Assembly (NCBI RefSeq): GCF_037975245.1
Contig: NC_092570.1
Span: 12,811,001 to 12,875,000 of the forward strand
Direction of reading: 5' to 3'
Length of the DNA: 64,000 nt
DNA from: Apostichopus japonicus
Taxonomy: Eukaryota; Echinodermata; Holothuroidea; Aspidochirotida; Stichopodidae
Positions 24,200 through 38,035 of the stretch are shown piece after piece (position 1 is the stretch's first letter; each line of letters opens with the position of its first letter). The position numbers and the translations under genes are program-made. The notes below the pieces were generated by a model that saw nothing but the letters and a program-made list of their open reading frames with translations, did no database searches and was not told the DNA's origin.

Positions 24200-26840
24200 A
24201 TCATCATCCAACTGTGGCGTATAAGGGAAGCTATCCAAATGTGTGGGGAAGTAAATCGGTGTGTTTAGGGTCTTACTCAGAATAATTTTAGTTTCGGGTG
24301 GTCCAGATGGCATATTGAAAATTTCAACTATTCTTTTAGATGGAAAATTATGTGAAGTTTCGACTGCTTGTATAAAAAACCATAGGTGAAAATGGGAAAG
24401 GGGGGGGGGTGGGGCAGAAGCATAACCATGCCACCCTCACTTTTCAAAGTGGAGCAGCTTCCCATTTTCCAACGCCCATGTTTAATCCTGAGCACCAAAC
24501 TAGAAAGAAACCAACGTTATGTTAAAGATCTTGCCATGTTTGCTTACAGCGTTCACATATTTGACAGACACATTCTAAATTAGGTGTGATCCCGTATGAA
24601 CAACCAGTTTTAATTGGTAGAACTCTAGAACAATAGCTGATTGTTCATGAATTACAAGTGTTCTCTAAAATACTCCTCTTGCCCACCACTCCCCAATCAA
24701 ATGTTCTGATGCAAAATAGGCATCTGCAGGGGCCAACTTAAAATGTGTGGTTGTGAATCCATTGTAGGGAATATGGGGTTACCTCCTCAGGAAAAATTAA
24801 AATTTGTAAACGCGAAATTGCATCCTGGGGATATATTTAGGCTTACAAGCAACGTTGTGCTTATAACTACTTTTAAACCCACTGGATCCGCGTCTATGTT
24901 CGTAATGTAACGAAGCCTTCTTGCATTCGTTGCCGACAAGTACTCATCGTTTTTGTACTTAAAGGGAATTAAACTCAAGAACACGTGCTTCTTATATATG
25001 TAACTGCAACATACAAGTAATTTACAGCAGAACCTTACCTTTTTACTAAAATATTTTCACCAGAATTGCTGTATATCGTAATAAGCATATCACGCCACCA
25101 CTCGAACAAACCACTTATTAACATTATGTAAAAGACAAGAACAGAAGTACATTATGTCAAAAACCATTTTATATGAGAAACTTTATTGTACTTGATCAAA
25201 GTCTCATGGTATATTTAAAATATGTATTTACAATTTCAATAATTGACAAGACAGAAAAATGTTAAAAGCTTTTAAATTGGTTCAATCAAAATCATAATAA
25301 AAAAACATTGATATTAGTTCCTTGAGTAAAAAATTGATTTTTCTGTCAAAAGGAATGTTTCAAATGGTGTTAAAAAATGTACCATTCATTGCATTACCTC
25401 TCAATTTACCACATTTAAAAAAAATGGATCGCTTGAATACAATGATAGGAGGGTTAACTAAGGTAAACCTGATCTTACATAAACAATTGTCTTCTAGAAC
25501 AAAACCCCCAGAAACAATTGTCTGCTAGAACAAAGCCCCCAGAAACAATTGTCTGCTAGAAGAAAGCCCCCAGAAACGATGGTCCCATCAAGCATTTTGA
25601 TATCATTTTGTTAAGAGGTATCTTGCTTACTTGAAAAAAAAATTCAGGAGAGGATTTTGCTATCTTTATCATATTATTTTCATTAAAACTTTTTACTGTA
25701 TCAAACTAATATCCAACATAATTGAAAAGAGAATAATTAAATGAAAACAATTTGAATGTATGCAGGATATCTCACACCATTCGGGACAGTAGCACCAATG
25801 AGAATTAAGACTGGACAACATTGAAACTGTAATAATTAAAAGCCAAAATGAAAAATTAATTATGCAAGTTTTGGGGCTTTTGTTGATTAAAGTTACTTTG
25901 TGAGGATCCACGCTAAAATTTAAAAACTACAATAATTGTATCAGAGACACCTAATAGCCTGTATCAGCTTTTCAGTTCTTCTGTCTGTTATTCGGACATG
26001 ACACAAGATAGTACATCTTGTGAGAATAAAACAGCGATGTTATATTTTCTCTATTTTGTTGCATGTAAAGAAAACTTGTTTGAAGAAGAGGGGGTTTTGA
26101 GTCTCTGTTAATGCATAGCTTATACAGCCAAGTCCAAATGTCGAATATTTAATTAGGCACCACATATTCATTATTTTGTATTTGTTTGAAGATCATCAAT
26201 GGGTACAAGAAGGACAGTTGAATGGTCAAGCTATACGGTTGAAGACAAGACCAGTCCATCCAATTCAGAGCAGTTTTCTTAACACTGACTACTATTCACC
26301 ATTCTTTTAGTCAAAATTAATCTGTTCAGATGTTGCCAAGACTTCAAATTTGTTTTGTAATGATTGTTACCTTTTTGACTTGGTAATCACTGAAAATATC
26401 GTTCAGATTTAATTTCCTTGATTAAGCAAATGTTTGATCGAGATAACTAAAGATAAAAATAATTAGTCGTGAAAGCAACAGAAGATTTAAAATGCAGAGA
26501 AAAAGGAATAAATTAAAATATCCTGATTGGCCTTGGCAAAGCACAATGATGAAAGTATAGTTTAAAAGAAAGGAATGGTAGAAAAGAAAATTTGCTGACA
26601 ATATCCTGGACAAAAGGTCACTGCTAGGGGGGGGGGGGAACATTTTTGAAAGAATAAAATGATCGAAAAATTCACAGATTCTTCTTGAAGGCTAGTGTGA
26701 CTAAACACTTTGGTGCTAGTAAGCCAGTACAAGAAAAGGAACATTGGTGATTTTCAAGCCTTCGTCCCTGAAAGTTGAATGTCACTGTCCATCAGCCAGG
26801 ATGAACTAGTCACTGAGGTTTAAAACTATCTGTTGACAAT
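24200..26840. other. Intergenic, downstream of cyclin B3; short tandem repeat inside
   Basis: No supported gene. About three direct copies of an AACAATTGTCTGCTAGAACAAAGCCCCCAGA-type unit (near 37 bp) lie at 25,485-25,585. G-runs are at about 24,399 and 26,628. The part next to 26,851 probably includes the cyclin B3 3' untranslated region, but I cannot fix the polyadenylation site. Confidence 0.55.
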
Positions 26841-26850
26841 TCTAGCTTGC

Positions 26851-29800
26851 TCACAACGTCAAGACTTCCAGAGGAGGAATGTTGGCGACCTCGTAAAAGA
26901 CCCTGGGAAAGAGAAGGATGACAGACAATAAAGAGTTAAATCTTGTCACTTTTAGCTGAGCGTAAACGTCTACAGTAAAAACAAATCGTCTTTGATAATC
27001 TAAGGGGTTAAGTATTTTAAATGTGATTTTGTAAATCCACTCTTTCTGGGTGTTGGCTGAATTCTTGTGCCCAATCCTGTGTCTAATGGTTCGCAATGTC
27101 CAAATAGAGGCAAGTTCACAGGTGTTACTTTAACAGTGGTATGGTATGGTATATTTTAAAGAGGACAGCATCTAGCAGACCCCTTGCAAGACAAATTAAA
27201 GCAAAGCAGCAATAACTTGACATTATCGAATTTTCTACTGAATTTAAGACGTTAGTTTATTAACACAAGGACTGAAGGTGAAGAAAGTATTTCTACCAGT
27301 CATTTAAGCTATTCTTAAGTCAACATTTGATCTGGTTTGAACTTTGGCACAGCCCCACAACCCTTTTTTAAACGCTTGTCATTATAAAACACTTTGATCG
27401 ATCTAGCTGTTAATTCTTTTCTGCTGTACCAAGTTGTATCCTAGGCATTTGTAATTACTGTCTGGATCACCCACAAACTTTCTCAAGCCCAGTGTGTTAC
27501 TCAAGATATGATGGATCATGCTAAGACAACCGTCTTAGAAATATGTCACTTGAGAAATATTCATTAGCACATACGGTACATGATGATGTCTATTATCTGA
27601 AACTTTCTTGGGCTCAAATCTTCTTCAAGGAATTATTTATAGAACAACAACAAATCAAAGAGCTGATCTTGCGATTAAACACTTTTTTAAAGGTGAATGA
27701 AGTGTGCGAAACTTTTTAATTTTATCCAGGCTCTGTTAGGTCTCAAGTTGTACTTACTTGTGTGAGTATTTTGTCCTGACTGTGGTGAGTTGTTTGTGCG
27801 CTGGTTTGACTAGCATCGCGTTGAGTCTCTGAACCAGTTGAGCGAGTTCGCTGGATTTGTAGCCTGAGAAATGTTCCAGGGTTGCATCCTACAGGTGTGA
27901 CAAATAATACTGATACTGTCAGGAAGTTAACTTAGACCTTTGTGGTTCTTGTTCTGATCTGCCATTGGTCGGTTGTGACATAATTTGTTGATTTAAATAT
28001 ATATGACCACCTGGGTTCCAATCATGCTATTTAATTGACCCCTGGATTCAACTGTCAACACACTAACCATTTACTAGTGTGGTGTGAGACTGACATAGCC
28101 ACACATTCCAGATATTAGGAGCCGCACACTTCAGATGTTAAGGAGCCACACACTTTACAGATGTTAAGGAGCCACATACTTTTCAGATATTAAGGGGCCA
28201 CACACTGTCCAGATATTAAGGGGCCACACACTTTTCAGATATTAAGGAGACACACACATTTCAGGATACTAAGGAGACACACACTTTTCAGATATTAAGC
28301 TATTTAAATGACCCCTGGATTCAACTGTCAACACACTCAAGATTGACTAGCTTGTCGTGTCACTGACACAGCTAATGGCAGAGGTCTGTGTAAACCTAAA
28401 CACTGCATCCAAGAAGTGCATTAAAATTTATTCCACAAACAAACATGCTGGATTTATAAGAATGCAGAACAGTTCCATACTTCAAATATTGAATATGACT
28501 TAACTATTGTTATGTTCGACCTAAAAAAAAAAAAAAAAACTCCCACTGATCCTAAAATAATCAGAGAATCGATATTCTATTTACTGCCAAATGAAAAAAA
28601 CACAGAGCTCACCAAATTGGTCACTAAACTGAAGATGGTTCATCCCTATCTCAAATTTTACGGTCAAAATGTCTGAACAAGAAGGTCCCTGTCTAGACCT
28701 AATAATATTTAAAGGGCAATGGATCTGGACTGACAGTCTATAGACACACAGTCTTTACTAAGACCAGAGAATCCTACAAATACCTTTATATGAACTCAAT
28801 ACATCTCCTAGCCAAATCGAAAGGCGAAACTTTAAGAAAACTCCCGTCCGTTCAATAATGAAGATAACTTCATGGAGGAGAGGGATTTTTACATTTTGTT
28901 ATAAAGAAAATCTTAGCAAGTAATGTTTCTTTAGAAGAGATTAAACCTGTCACTAAAGGGTAGTAAAGGCATTTCTTACTCAAAGAGTAACCATTATACC
29001 CACAAATTATACCACACACTGTCAGTTGTTTAACTAAGGTAATAAGGTATAGTCCACACATAAAACCCTGTGACTTTAGAAACATAGGAATCAAATAGAA
29101 GGAGACCAGATCCTTTCCGAATTGTTCCCTAATGAGCGGTCGACCTTTGCCTATGAAAGAGGACCCAATTTCCACAGATTGTTCTTGTCAAATCAAGAGT
29201 TCAGATTGATCTTGCCTTATGGAAGAGACTCGAGAGGTCTCAGATTCTATACATTTACTGGATGTACTAATCAGAGCAATTTAATAGGAGCTCCATCTGA
29301 ACTAAATATTCAAAGGTGAACTACTCAAGAAGCTGTGTAAACTTTAAGCACATTAGTAGACACTGGTCTAGTTACCCTTCAATCAATTTAGCCATCTCCC
29401 GCCCTAACAGACAATCCTGGATTCTTTTTAATTTACTGGTAGAAATGATGGATTAATAATTTTTTTTCTGAAAAGGGAGGCCAGTGCAAATAATGCAACC
29501 AAAATAGTTCCCCTTTGGTTCTTAATATTGGAGGAATGGAGGTTGATCCATATTTGGGTCCGGTAACCGTTACTTGTCATTTAGCCTCTGAGGAAGATCC
29601 TGCTAGGTTCGAAATGTCAGGCCAACTTCCTTTTACACATTCTATTACACAGGCTCTCAAGTGGATGAGCAGTTTGCTAACAGTTTTATTTTATTTTTAT
29701 AAATGATTTTAGCGACTCACCCATTTACCAGAACTCTTCATCATGAAAGCCAGAAGCAATGCTGCAGCAGCCAATTTAGACTCGCTGGTGACGATGAACT

Positions 29801-32800
29801 CTGGTTCCATTAACGATAATTCTAGGATAAATCTGCCCAGGGTTAGAGTCTCCATGGAAGCGTGAACACACTGAGGGAGACAAAAGTAATCATTTATTTT
29901 TGAGATATATGGGTAAGTAATAAATAACCAGAAAGCTAGTGATTCCCTGAGAACTGTATTTTTCTGTCAGGACATTTACCCAATAAGAAGACTGCATACA
30001 GTACATTCAAGATTTTGAACATTATTGACAGCAAGGTAATTCCACCAATGTGGACCATCTAAATATGAAGTTTAGCCAAGCTTAAACATTTTGATCTATT
30101 GTCATTAGAAGGATTTCACACTTTTATGTCTATTGGTCTGAAAATGACCTTTGGGGGTCTGTGGATACATCAAATGGATGACTTTCATGCAAGTTAAATT
30201 GTTATCATAGTTAACAATATATCAGACCGTCACCTAACTCCCCTTTGACGTCCACAAAAAGACAACATGTATCTTGTGATCTCTAAGATGGATCAATGTA
30301 TACAATGTACTTAGTTCATTCAAGCATTACTTCAAGTTATTGTGTTAACAAGGTTTTCAGACTGACCTCTGATGACCTCAAATGGCCTTTAACCTAACTG
30401 AAAAGCAATAGATTTCTTGCACTCACTTAGAAACACTAATCTCTTGAGAAAACATGTAAAGTAAGAAATAGATTTAATTAATGAAACCAATCTTCCAGCA
30501 AACCTTTGCATATCTTCTAAGAAATCTGTAGGACAATGGCATTCCAAGGTCATAGTCTATGCACTTCAGTATATCCTTCTCCATCTTGATGAACTGACCT
30601 CTGTCATAGGCATCGTCGCAGATGAAGATGAAGTCCTCCAGAGCTGGTGGACAGCGCTCCTAGAAGAGGAACAACAGGATGAAATAATTATGAAGGTTGT
30701 CCTGGAAAGCTTGCAACTAGTTTTGTGACGTTAAGGAGACACACACTTTCAGATAAAAAGGAGGCACACACTTTTCAGATGTTAAGGAGACACACTTTTG
30801 AGACACTAAGGAGACACACACTTTTCCAAGCTGGACTAGTGTTGATTATCCCCAAGTTCAGTCATTCAATTGAATGTATGGGTGTATATGTCCAAATTCA
30901 GATACCCTAAGGTTGTTTTTCAAGTCACTGTACTTCATAGAGTCATCTCAACAGACGAATACTTTAGTTACGAATAGTTTAGTTACTGTATGTCATTGCA
31001 CTACGAATCGAGTCATTGCTAGGTACACCACTCTCATATTACAATGTTCCCATCAGACCAAAAGTTGACACAACTTCTTTAAAAGCTCAAATTGAAAAAC
31101 AATCGCTAAGAATTGTTTGCATGAATTGAATATCTGTCTTTCTCCACTTTCCACAACACAATGTTCATATTTCTCTGCATAACTGTCTGTCAATACAATA
31201 ACTAACGTCGGCCAATTTGAGGGACTAGCAAGTGAGATGTAGAAATCAAGGCGTTTACACACACAAATAATAATAATAATTAACAGTTCTTATATAGCGC
31301 AACTTACAATAAAGTCTCGTCGCTCTGTACTTAACCCTGGTCATTGGTAACTTGTCACACCTACACACCAAAGTGTGCACAATTCAAACAATCTCTCCTG
31401 GGGCAGAACAGCCACGTGTCCCCTGGGGGACTTCCCATAGGGTGCAGCCACAAACCGGTGCACGCAACTATATTTACAAGTCACCGAGGCTCGCAAGTCC
31501 CCCATTTATACACCTGGGTGAAGAGAGGCAATGGAGAAAGTGCCTTGCCCAAGGACACAATGCAATGATCTGTCCAGGGCTCGAACCTGTAATCCTTAGA
31601 TCACAAGTCCAATGCCTTAACCACAACGCCCTCCTAAACATGATACGTTCAACTAACTTGGTTAAAACTCACATCAAATTTAGCTGATATAAACATGGCA
31701 GAGGCCCCTAACAGCTGAAGAGTGTCTTTATTGATTTGTACTTCCATAAGGTAAAGATCCACGAGTTTGACGGCAAGATAGAGGGTCTCGTGGTTCAGCT
31801 CAAAGTTTTCCTGCACCTCCACCATCCAGTCCATTAAGATAGATCTCATGTGAGGTGTCAACTCCTTCTGTTGCTGAAAGTACGGTTTCACTTTGAACTC
31901 AGCCTGTCCAGAGAATGATAAAAGCACAAATTAAAGTCTGAGCATTAGTATGGTAATTTTTGCATTTATTCCAAAATTTGTGTAATTGTACTGTGTTATA
32001 CATTTGTAGCTGCAATGATAGAGATTGCATTTACCAACTTGGACTTGCTGTGGTTCAAACTACAATTGTTAAACACTTTTTTAGAATACAATCTTAAACT
32101 ACTGTACACATGGTCAACTAATATTGGCTGAGAATGCTATAGAAAAACAAGGAATCATTCGTTTTGGAACATTCTCATTCTGACAGAATCTATACTACCA
32201 GATCCTGAAGGTGATTGATAAACTAAACCTGAGAGTAAAATCAGAGAGATCATCATTCTCATCATCCTTTGAAAGAACAGTTCTGCTTTAACTCACATAC
32301 CTGAGGTAAGAGCATTACATATAAAATGTTACTCAACCAGACAGAGAGCTCCTTGTCAAGCAAATCCACTTTCAGAACCACAAAAACTAGTGGGGCACAG
32401 GGGCTTAAACAGCAACTTAAACCAGTCTAAAAAATACTCTCTGCAGCCACCTTCTCTCTCTCACTCTCAACCAGCCCCCCCCCCCCCCACAGCCAACCCC
32501 CCCCCCTTATTTACTAATCAAGTGACTCTTATGGAAACGTCCCTGATTTAATTGAGAAACAACTCACCTCTCTGAATTTCAGATACTGGAATATTTCAAA
32601 AGCATACTGTGGTGACTGGTTAGGGTCATCTTTATTCTCCTCATCAATATCAATCATGTCCTCCTCGATAGGTTCCACTCCCTCCTCCTCCATCTTGAGA
32701 GAATCGACAGACTGAATCAATGCTTCCTAGATGATCAAGGAAATGCATGAAATGAAAAATGAAGGAAATGCATTCATCAGTCAAATTGTCAATGTAAACA

Positions 32801-35800
32801 GAAATCGTCTGCTTAACGAAGAATAGGTTGTTTTGATATCAGATCGTCTTGCAATTCTTTACAACCAGAATGCCAGTCAGCTATTGTGATTTCTTGCCAT
32901 CCAATTTGCTCACACTTCCACGTATAACTATTTGACTAATGCAGAACAAGGGAGGTAAATTTATCCAAGAGGCAAAAACTAAATGAGAACCAGAAAAAGG
33001 TTTCCAGAGAAAGAGATTTCCAGCTTTTTATGTGTATCACTCCCATTCACAAGGGAGTCCCTTGTGGGCATTAACAATGTACAGTATCAAATTTTTTATT
33101 CCAAAACGTTTCGATATCCAGAGAAAACAGTCTTCCTACAAGAAATATAAACACATGTCTGACATAGTCTGTAACCAATTTTGTGCTAGCAAATCAGCTC
33201 TGACATCCACCATCCCTTTAATAGTTGTTATAAATAAATGAGATTTACTGACATTGTTTAAACAAATATTTTCACAACTAACTGCCAAAGCAAAGGTCAT
33301 CTTGTAAAAATCAGAGAAAATGGCCAATCTTAGATCAATTAAGATAACCTGTGGACCCCTTGAAGCTCAGAAGGTGAAAACTGGTAAAGGCCTGCCAGAG
33401 TTTGCTTAAAGGAAGACCCTCATTTCTCTGAGGCAGATTCATTTCCTTGATGACTATGTTTTGTTGAAGACTACAAAGATCTACAAACTAAGTATGAAGT
33501 TCAAGAAAAGTTGACTTCTTGAGATATCATGTTTACAATATTTTCAGACTGACCCTTTCGACTAACCCATTTGAAGTAAGGTTCTTGTACTTAGATTCCT
33601 GGTGACTCTGGCAAAAATTACTTTCATTTTATTTGTAATTTCTTGTTTTCGTGTATGTCATTTAAATTCTTTCTGTATTGCCAGATGTTAGCCGGCAGTA
33701 ATTTACTATTTAGGATCGTTGGTGACCTAGCATATGTAGGGGCAACTTTGGTTCCCCACATGTGAATTCATTGTACTATATATCTTGAGGATACCTGACT
33801 TAAAGGACCTGCAGATATCTGTAAAAACACCGGAAACTGACCGCATTATATATAGAGCAACAACAGTAGTCACGTCATGGCATTTTAAGTCTCAACATGG
33901 CTTGAATCAGCAAAGAGGGTACCTCACTGAGAGTGTACAATGATGGAATGCTGATTTGTTGATCAACTCACCTTTTCTTTCACATCTAATTTCTCACTGG
34001 ATAACATTTCTTTCTCGGTCTCTTTATCCTTCTCCAAATTCTTTTGGTTCATCACCTCTGTTTCGTCTTCCATGCTTGCATCTTCGAGAGAACTGAAATC
34101 ACAGAATTGAAACATTCTCACAAAGTTTAACATTAAAGGTTAAGGCATCAGCTCTATAGTTCATGCCAGTACTGGTTTGGTGAGTCAGATGGAAGATACC
34201 TATTTGATTCCCCTCCCCCCTTAAGAGCAACAAAATAAATATGAAAATATTACATTGTTACAGGGATGTGCTCAGGAATATTTGAGTGCCGGGCAGATTG
34301 TGCGATAGTGTGATCCACACCCTGGGAGAGGGATCTCATGGGTGGGGTACCCCCTCCCCACTGGACAAATTTTGCACATGAAGTACGCTTAGGTGGTGCT
34401 AGTTTTCCTATTCTGTGCCATGTATTGTCCCAAATTTTGGTTATGGTAAAATTTGTTAAATTATCATCAAAAAAGTGCCGGGCGGAAATGTTTTAAAAAT
34501 GTTTGTGCTAGGCGGCATTCAGAACTGCTGGCGCAGCCGCCCGGTGCCACCCAGTGTGAGCACATCCCTGTTGTTATTATGGTGGACTTGAAGCTAGTCT
34601 TACCTGTCAGGGAGGGGTACATCAGCTGGAGACAGCATTATAATGTCATCTATCTGTTCAATGTTTTCTTTGGTAGTACTGACCGTTGGCTTCATCTCTG
34701 TACTCTGCTCCTCTACCCGTTTGGGCTGCTCTTTAACGACATTCTTACTCTTGACCTGCTGAACTTGAGGTTTCTTCAAGGGTTTCAAGAGAGCAGGATT
34801 GCTTTTACCTTTTCCTTTAGCTACATTCTTCACATTGTGGTAAGCCTGAAAAAAAGAAGAGTAAAGAACTCAACAGCATTTTTACATTGCAAATTTCTAC
34901 AAACTTCTGGGAAAGCATCTGCTGAACATTAATCTTTCTAATGGTTCATGAAATCAAAAAATGTTTCAAATCAAATGTCACAGATTTGACAATTTGGGGT
35001 AACAGTTGACTTTGGGGAAATCCCATTAAAGTTTCAAACCTATGGTGTAAGGGCATCACATTGAGCAGACCATTCTCAGCACTGACTTCTGTATGTAAAA
35101 TCTTAAAGGGTGTGAAGACTCGCGCAAAAAGAAACATCTAATGCGCTAATTTGACCTAGTTTCGAATGAGGTGTAAGTGTACCAGAAGTGTTAAACACCA
35201 CCATCGATCCCAGAAAATACACACACAGCTTGCAACCATCGGTAATTTGACACTAGTGCACAGTCAGTACCAACAGCACAGTATACAAAACCATACAGCG
35301 ATCAAGGTATCACGTTTCATGACTGTATGCATTTTGTAGAGACACAAACAAAACATCACTTGCAAGCAACAGAAAGTTAACTTTTTCAGCTGGCGGCACG
35401 CGGTTTGGGGCGGGTCTTCAGTGCCTTTAAGCACATACTTTCAAACTTGCCGGAGAAGGATGCTCTTAAAATCCAGGTTAATGAATTGGCATCATGGATA
35501 GAGCCAAACCAGCAGCAAGCAAGCCAAATTTTGTAACATGTAAACCAACTTTATTTCAAAAGTTAGCAGCCCTGCAAAATATATTTCTCCAGAAAACCAA
35601 CTGTCCTCAAAACATGATTACAGGATAAAACTTGAAAGTGGTAGGCAGAAAATGTCCAAACTTTGGATCTCTTTCAGATATCAGCTGCTCAAACTTAGAG
35701 CTAAGTATATTAGCCTTAATAGATACTTATGCAATGACTGTCCCAGCAATCTTAGAAAAACTTGTAGATTTGAGAGATTTGAAACTGGCCTTATATCAGA

Positions 35801-36698
35801 ATATTTACTGTACTGAATAGACAATGCTTCTTTCAAACATTTTGTCGACATTGTAAAGCTACTATATTTCCCATAAAGGTCCAAGGTGTTAAAATGTGCT
35901 CCTAAATGTTACTGTATGTTTTGAATCCCCACACAGTACCTGCAAAGATACAGTATATATTTTGTGACAGTGCTTCCAGTGAATGTCTAGTTTGTTGATT
36001 GAAGACAACATGGGAGTGTGTAATAACATTATACGCAGGTAACTACTTACATTTGTGATGTCACCAAATGCCGCCCTCTTGCTCTTGGGAGCTTGTTGCT
36101 GTGGAGACCCACTTGACCGTCTTTTCCCTCTCGTCATTGGTCCATTTTCGTCCTTGTGATTGGCATATTGATTTACATTGTCACGATGAACCTGTACAAT
36201 TGGACAATCCAAAAAGTGATCATTAGAAACATTAAATACAAACTATAGAGCCTCTCTGGTAAATAACATATTATAACAAAGATTTGAAAGCAGTTCACTA
36301 AGACTGAAAGATTTATGAATCGACTTCAAGACCACAAAGATGAAACTGTACAAGTAGTTACACACAGTGTAATATACAGTAATGGCTGCAGTATCTCCTG
36401 GTTCCTTTGTGCTAAATTCCATATACTATACATCATCTTGTGTACTGTCATGATACTGCCCCCCCACCCCGGCTTTGAGAGGCCATTTTCCCCCAAGGCA
36501 GACCTACATAATATTGAAGGGGAAAAGTACATCAGACACTGCATATCCAGACACCAAACTCAATCTTAGAAGAACAACATTAAATGCAGATCATGCCATG
36601 TATTGCATCATTTAAAAGTTGATTGCAAATGTTCAACTGACCTGCTTAAGAACTGGGATGCCCGCCCGAATGACCTTCCTTCTCAAATTAACAGGCAT
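26851..36698 (-). CDS. CCNB3: Cyclin B3, complete gene, ten coding exons
   Basis: Cyclin B3 is a mitotic and meiotic cyclin that activates CDK1/CDK2 and is degraded by the APC/C; it acts in the nucleus. Coding exons, 5' to 3' on the minus strand: 36,698-36,642; 36,191-36,051; 34,845-34,604; 34,092-33,972; 32,726-32,568; 31,903-31,673; 30,659-30,504; 29,870-29,721; 27,888-27,758; 26,902-26,851. All have AG/GT borders, phases match, and the lengths sum to 1,440 bp (479 codons plus stop). A Phe-type destruction box RAAFGDITN lies at about residues 58-66. An acidic segment precedes the cyclin box. The first cyclin fold has MRSILMDWMVEVQ (about 259-271) and HETLYLAVKLVDLYL. The second has SKLAAAALLLAFM. 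The C-terminus VFYEVANIPPLEVLTL matches the B3-specific tail, which separates it from cyclins A, B1 and B2. The start Met (MPVNLRRK) is the first in exon 1; a 5' untranslated part continues to 36,735. Confidence 0.96.
28036..28342. repeat. 28-bp minisatellite in a cyclin B3 intron, flanked by direct repeats
   Basis: Seven to eight units of ATTAAGGAGNCACACACTTTTCAG lie at about 28,110-28,300. They are bracketed by two copies of GACCCCTGGATTCAACTGTC followed by AACACACT (28,038-28,066 and 28,312-28,340). Closely related units occur at 30,727-30,830 in another intron of the same gene. Confidence 0.85.
30727..30830. repeat. Related minisatellite in a second cyclin B3 intron
   Basis: About four units of GTTAAGGAGACACACACTTTTCAGA-type sequence, the same family as 28,110-28,300 and about 2.5 kb away. 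Open frames across it are repeat artefacts. Confidence 0.8.
31264..31632 (-). mobile_element. tRNA-derived SINE in a cyclin B3 intron
   Basis: Read on the minus strand, the head has GTGGTTAAGGCATTGG (A-box region) and GGTTCGAGCCC (B box). It is followed by TGTCCTTGGGCAAGGCACTT and CTCTCTTCACCCAGGTGTAT, then a tail ending GCTATATAAGAACTG and (ATT)n. The central block resembles the widely conserved SINE core found in many deuterostomes; I think it is the Nin-type domain, but that is from memory. It sits between coding exons six and seven of cyclin B3. Confidence 0.8.
34261..34570 (+). mobile_element. MITE with CAGGGATGTGCTCA inverted ends, 310 bp
   Basis: The left end is CAGGGATGTGCTCA and the right end TGAGCACATCCCTG, a perfect 14-bp inverted repeat. 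The 6-mer TTGTTA flanks both sides (34,255-34,260 and 34,571-34,576). The interior contains GTGCCGGGCAGA and GTGCCGGGCGGA repeats. It lies in the cyclin B3 intron between 34,093 and 34,603, about 33 bp from the exon at 34,604. Confidence 0.85.
35107..35426 (-). mobile_element. TTAA-flanked MITE, 320 bp, copy 1
   Basis: The ends are AGGGTGTGAAGACTCGC and the complement of AGGCACTGAAGACCCGC, each directly bordered by TTAA (35,103-35,106 and 35,427-35,430). It is the inverted counterpart of 62,391-62,737; shared text includes AAGTTAACTTTCTGTTGCTTGC (complement here). TTAA targets are used by piggyBac and Kolobok families. It lies in a cyclin B3 intron. Confidence 0.9.
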
Positions 36699-36944
36699 GG
36701 TAAATAGGTTCTGTGAAGTCTTCTTGTACTCAATCCTGTATTAAATGAAAAACAACAAAGGTAAAATTATTAATAGACTTTATGATACAGCACATCTATG
36801 CAGACAACAATTCGAATAAGAGATGCAAATTGCTATTTATTCAGTGGCGGAGAGTACGAGGGAGTTGCCTTGTGCATCATGTTACTGCACATATTCTCCC
36901 TGCAGGTGAATGAATATGTACAGAATGACAGTAGGAGAAGGGAA

Positions 36945-37550
36945 TGACTTATGGCATTTTCCCAGCAGGAGGTAGTTTTGCCATCTCTTTTATATGCTAC
37001 AGAAACTTTGACATTATACAGCCTTCACTTTAAGAAACTGAGCAGTATTCAGATGAACCAACTATGTCAGGTCATGAACATCAAATGGCAGGAAAGGGTA
37101 GCCAATGTGCAGATTCTACAGAGAGCAGGCCTACCAAGCATTGAATCTATGATCACAGCCTCACAGTTAAGGAGGGCAGGACATGTATGCAGAATGCCTG
37201 AACATCGGTTGCCAAAAATGGTTTTCTATGGTGAGCTCTCAGAAGGCAAAAGACAACAGGGTGGTCAAATCTTGCATTACAAAGATACCCTGAAACGAAG
37301 CTTGAGAAAAGCTAACATCAATGTTGACAGCTATGGGAATCATTGGCCAGTGATAGGATCAGCTGGAGACATGCAGTGAGGAACACCATCAAGACCGTGG
37401 AAGACAGGAGGAATGAAAAGCACAAGCGGTAGCATGATTTACGTCATGGGGCAGTTGATAGTTTTACCTCAGACTATCAATGTATCACCTGCAGGAGAAA
37501 CTTCCGTGCCAATGCTGGTCTGTCCTCGCAGAAGAGGGCCAGGAAATGTT
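36945..37550 (+). pseudogene. LINE 3' fragment: reverse transcriptase C-terminus
   Basis: An open frame at 36,951-37,379 contains SLLYATETLTLYSLHFKKL, LRRAGHVCRMPEHRLPKMVF and GELSEGKRQQGGQILHYKD. This is the thumb and C-terminal region seen in many animal endonuclease/reverse-transcriptase LINEs (the R-R-GHV-RM-D pattern). After a stop at 37,379 the same element continues to about 37,550 with a CITCRRNFRANAGLSSQKR finger-like tail. The 5' part with the catalytic centre is missing. Confidence 0.85.
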
Positions 37551-38035
37551 AATTGATTGCCTGTTGCACTCAACAGTCATCATCGGTAACGATGGACAGT
37601 CGAAGAGTGCAATAATTAATTGAAACTTTCTTTGTAGGAAAACTATTATATATATACCCTACCTTCAAAGCAAAAAAAAACTGTCAGCATCTATTCTTTG
37701 TACACTTTACAATGGAATAGAAGCTTTATTCTAGCCTAGGCTTTGTTGCAATCATATGGGTTTGCATGAGTTGGGCTAAAGAAGTCTTGAAGAACCATAG
37801 CAAATTTGGCCAACTTAGTGCTCTCCACAAAAACGCTAGTCTAGTCTAGGTACGGTGCTGTACAGAAGCTTCGCATGTCCCATAAATTCCCATACTGTGT
37901 TATACACACTGCACAGTCTGTTACAGTCACAGTGGCTGCTGTGTTTGTTAGTCAAATTGTAACCACTTTGTCAATTGCAATTTAATCTAACAAACAAAAA
38001 CAAAATTGCCAAAGTGAAACTAGTAGTAGTAGTAG

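Noticed and set aside
31344..31687. Two plus-strand frames of 74 and 111 codons
   Set aside because: They lie antisense within the intronic SINE and run into the cyclin B3 exon; no independent support.
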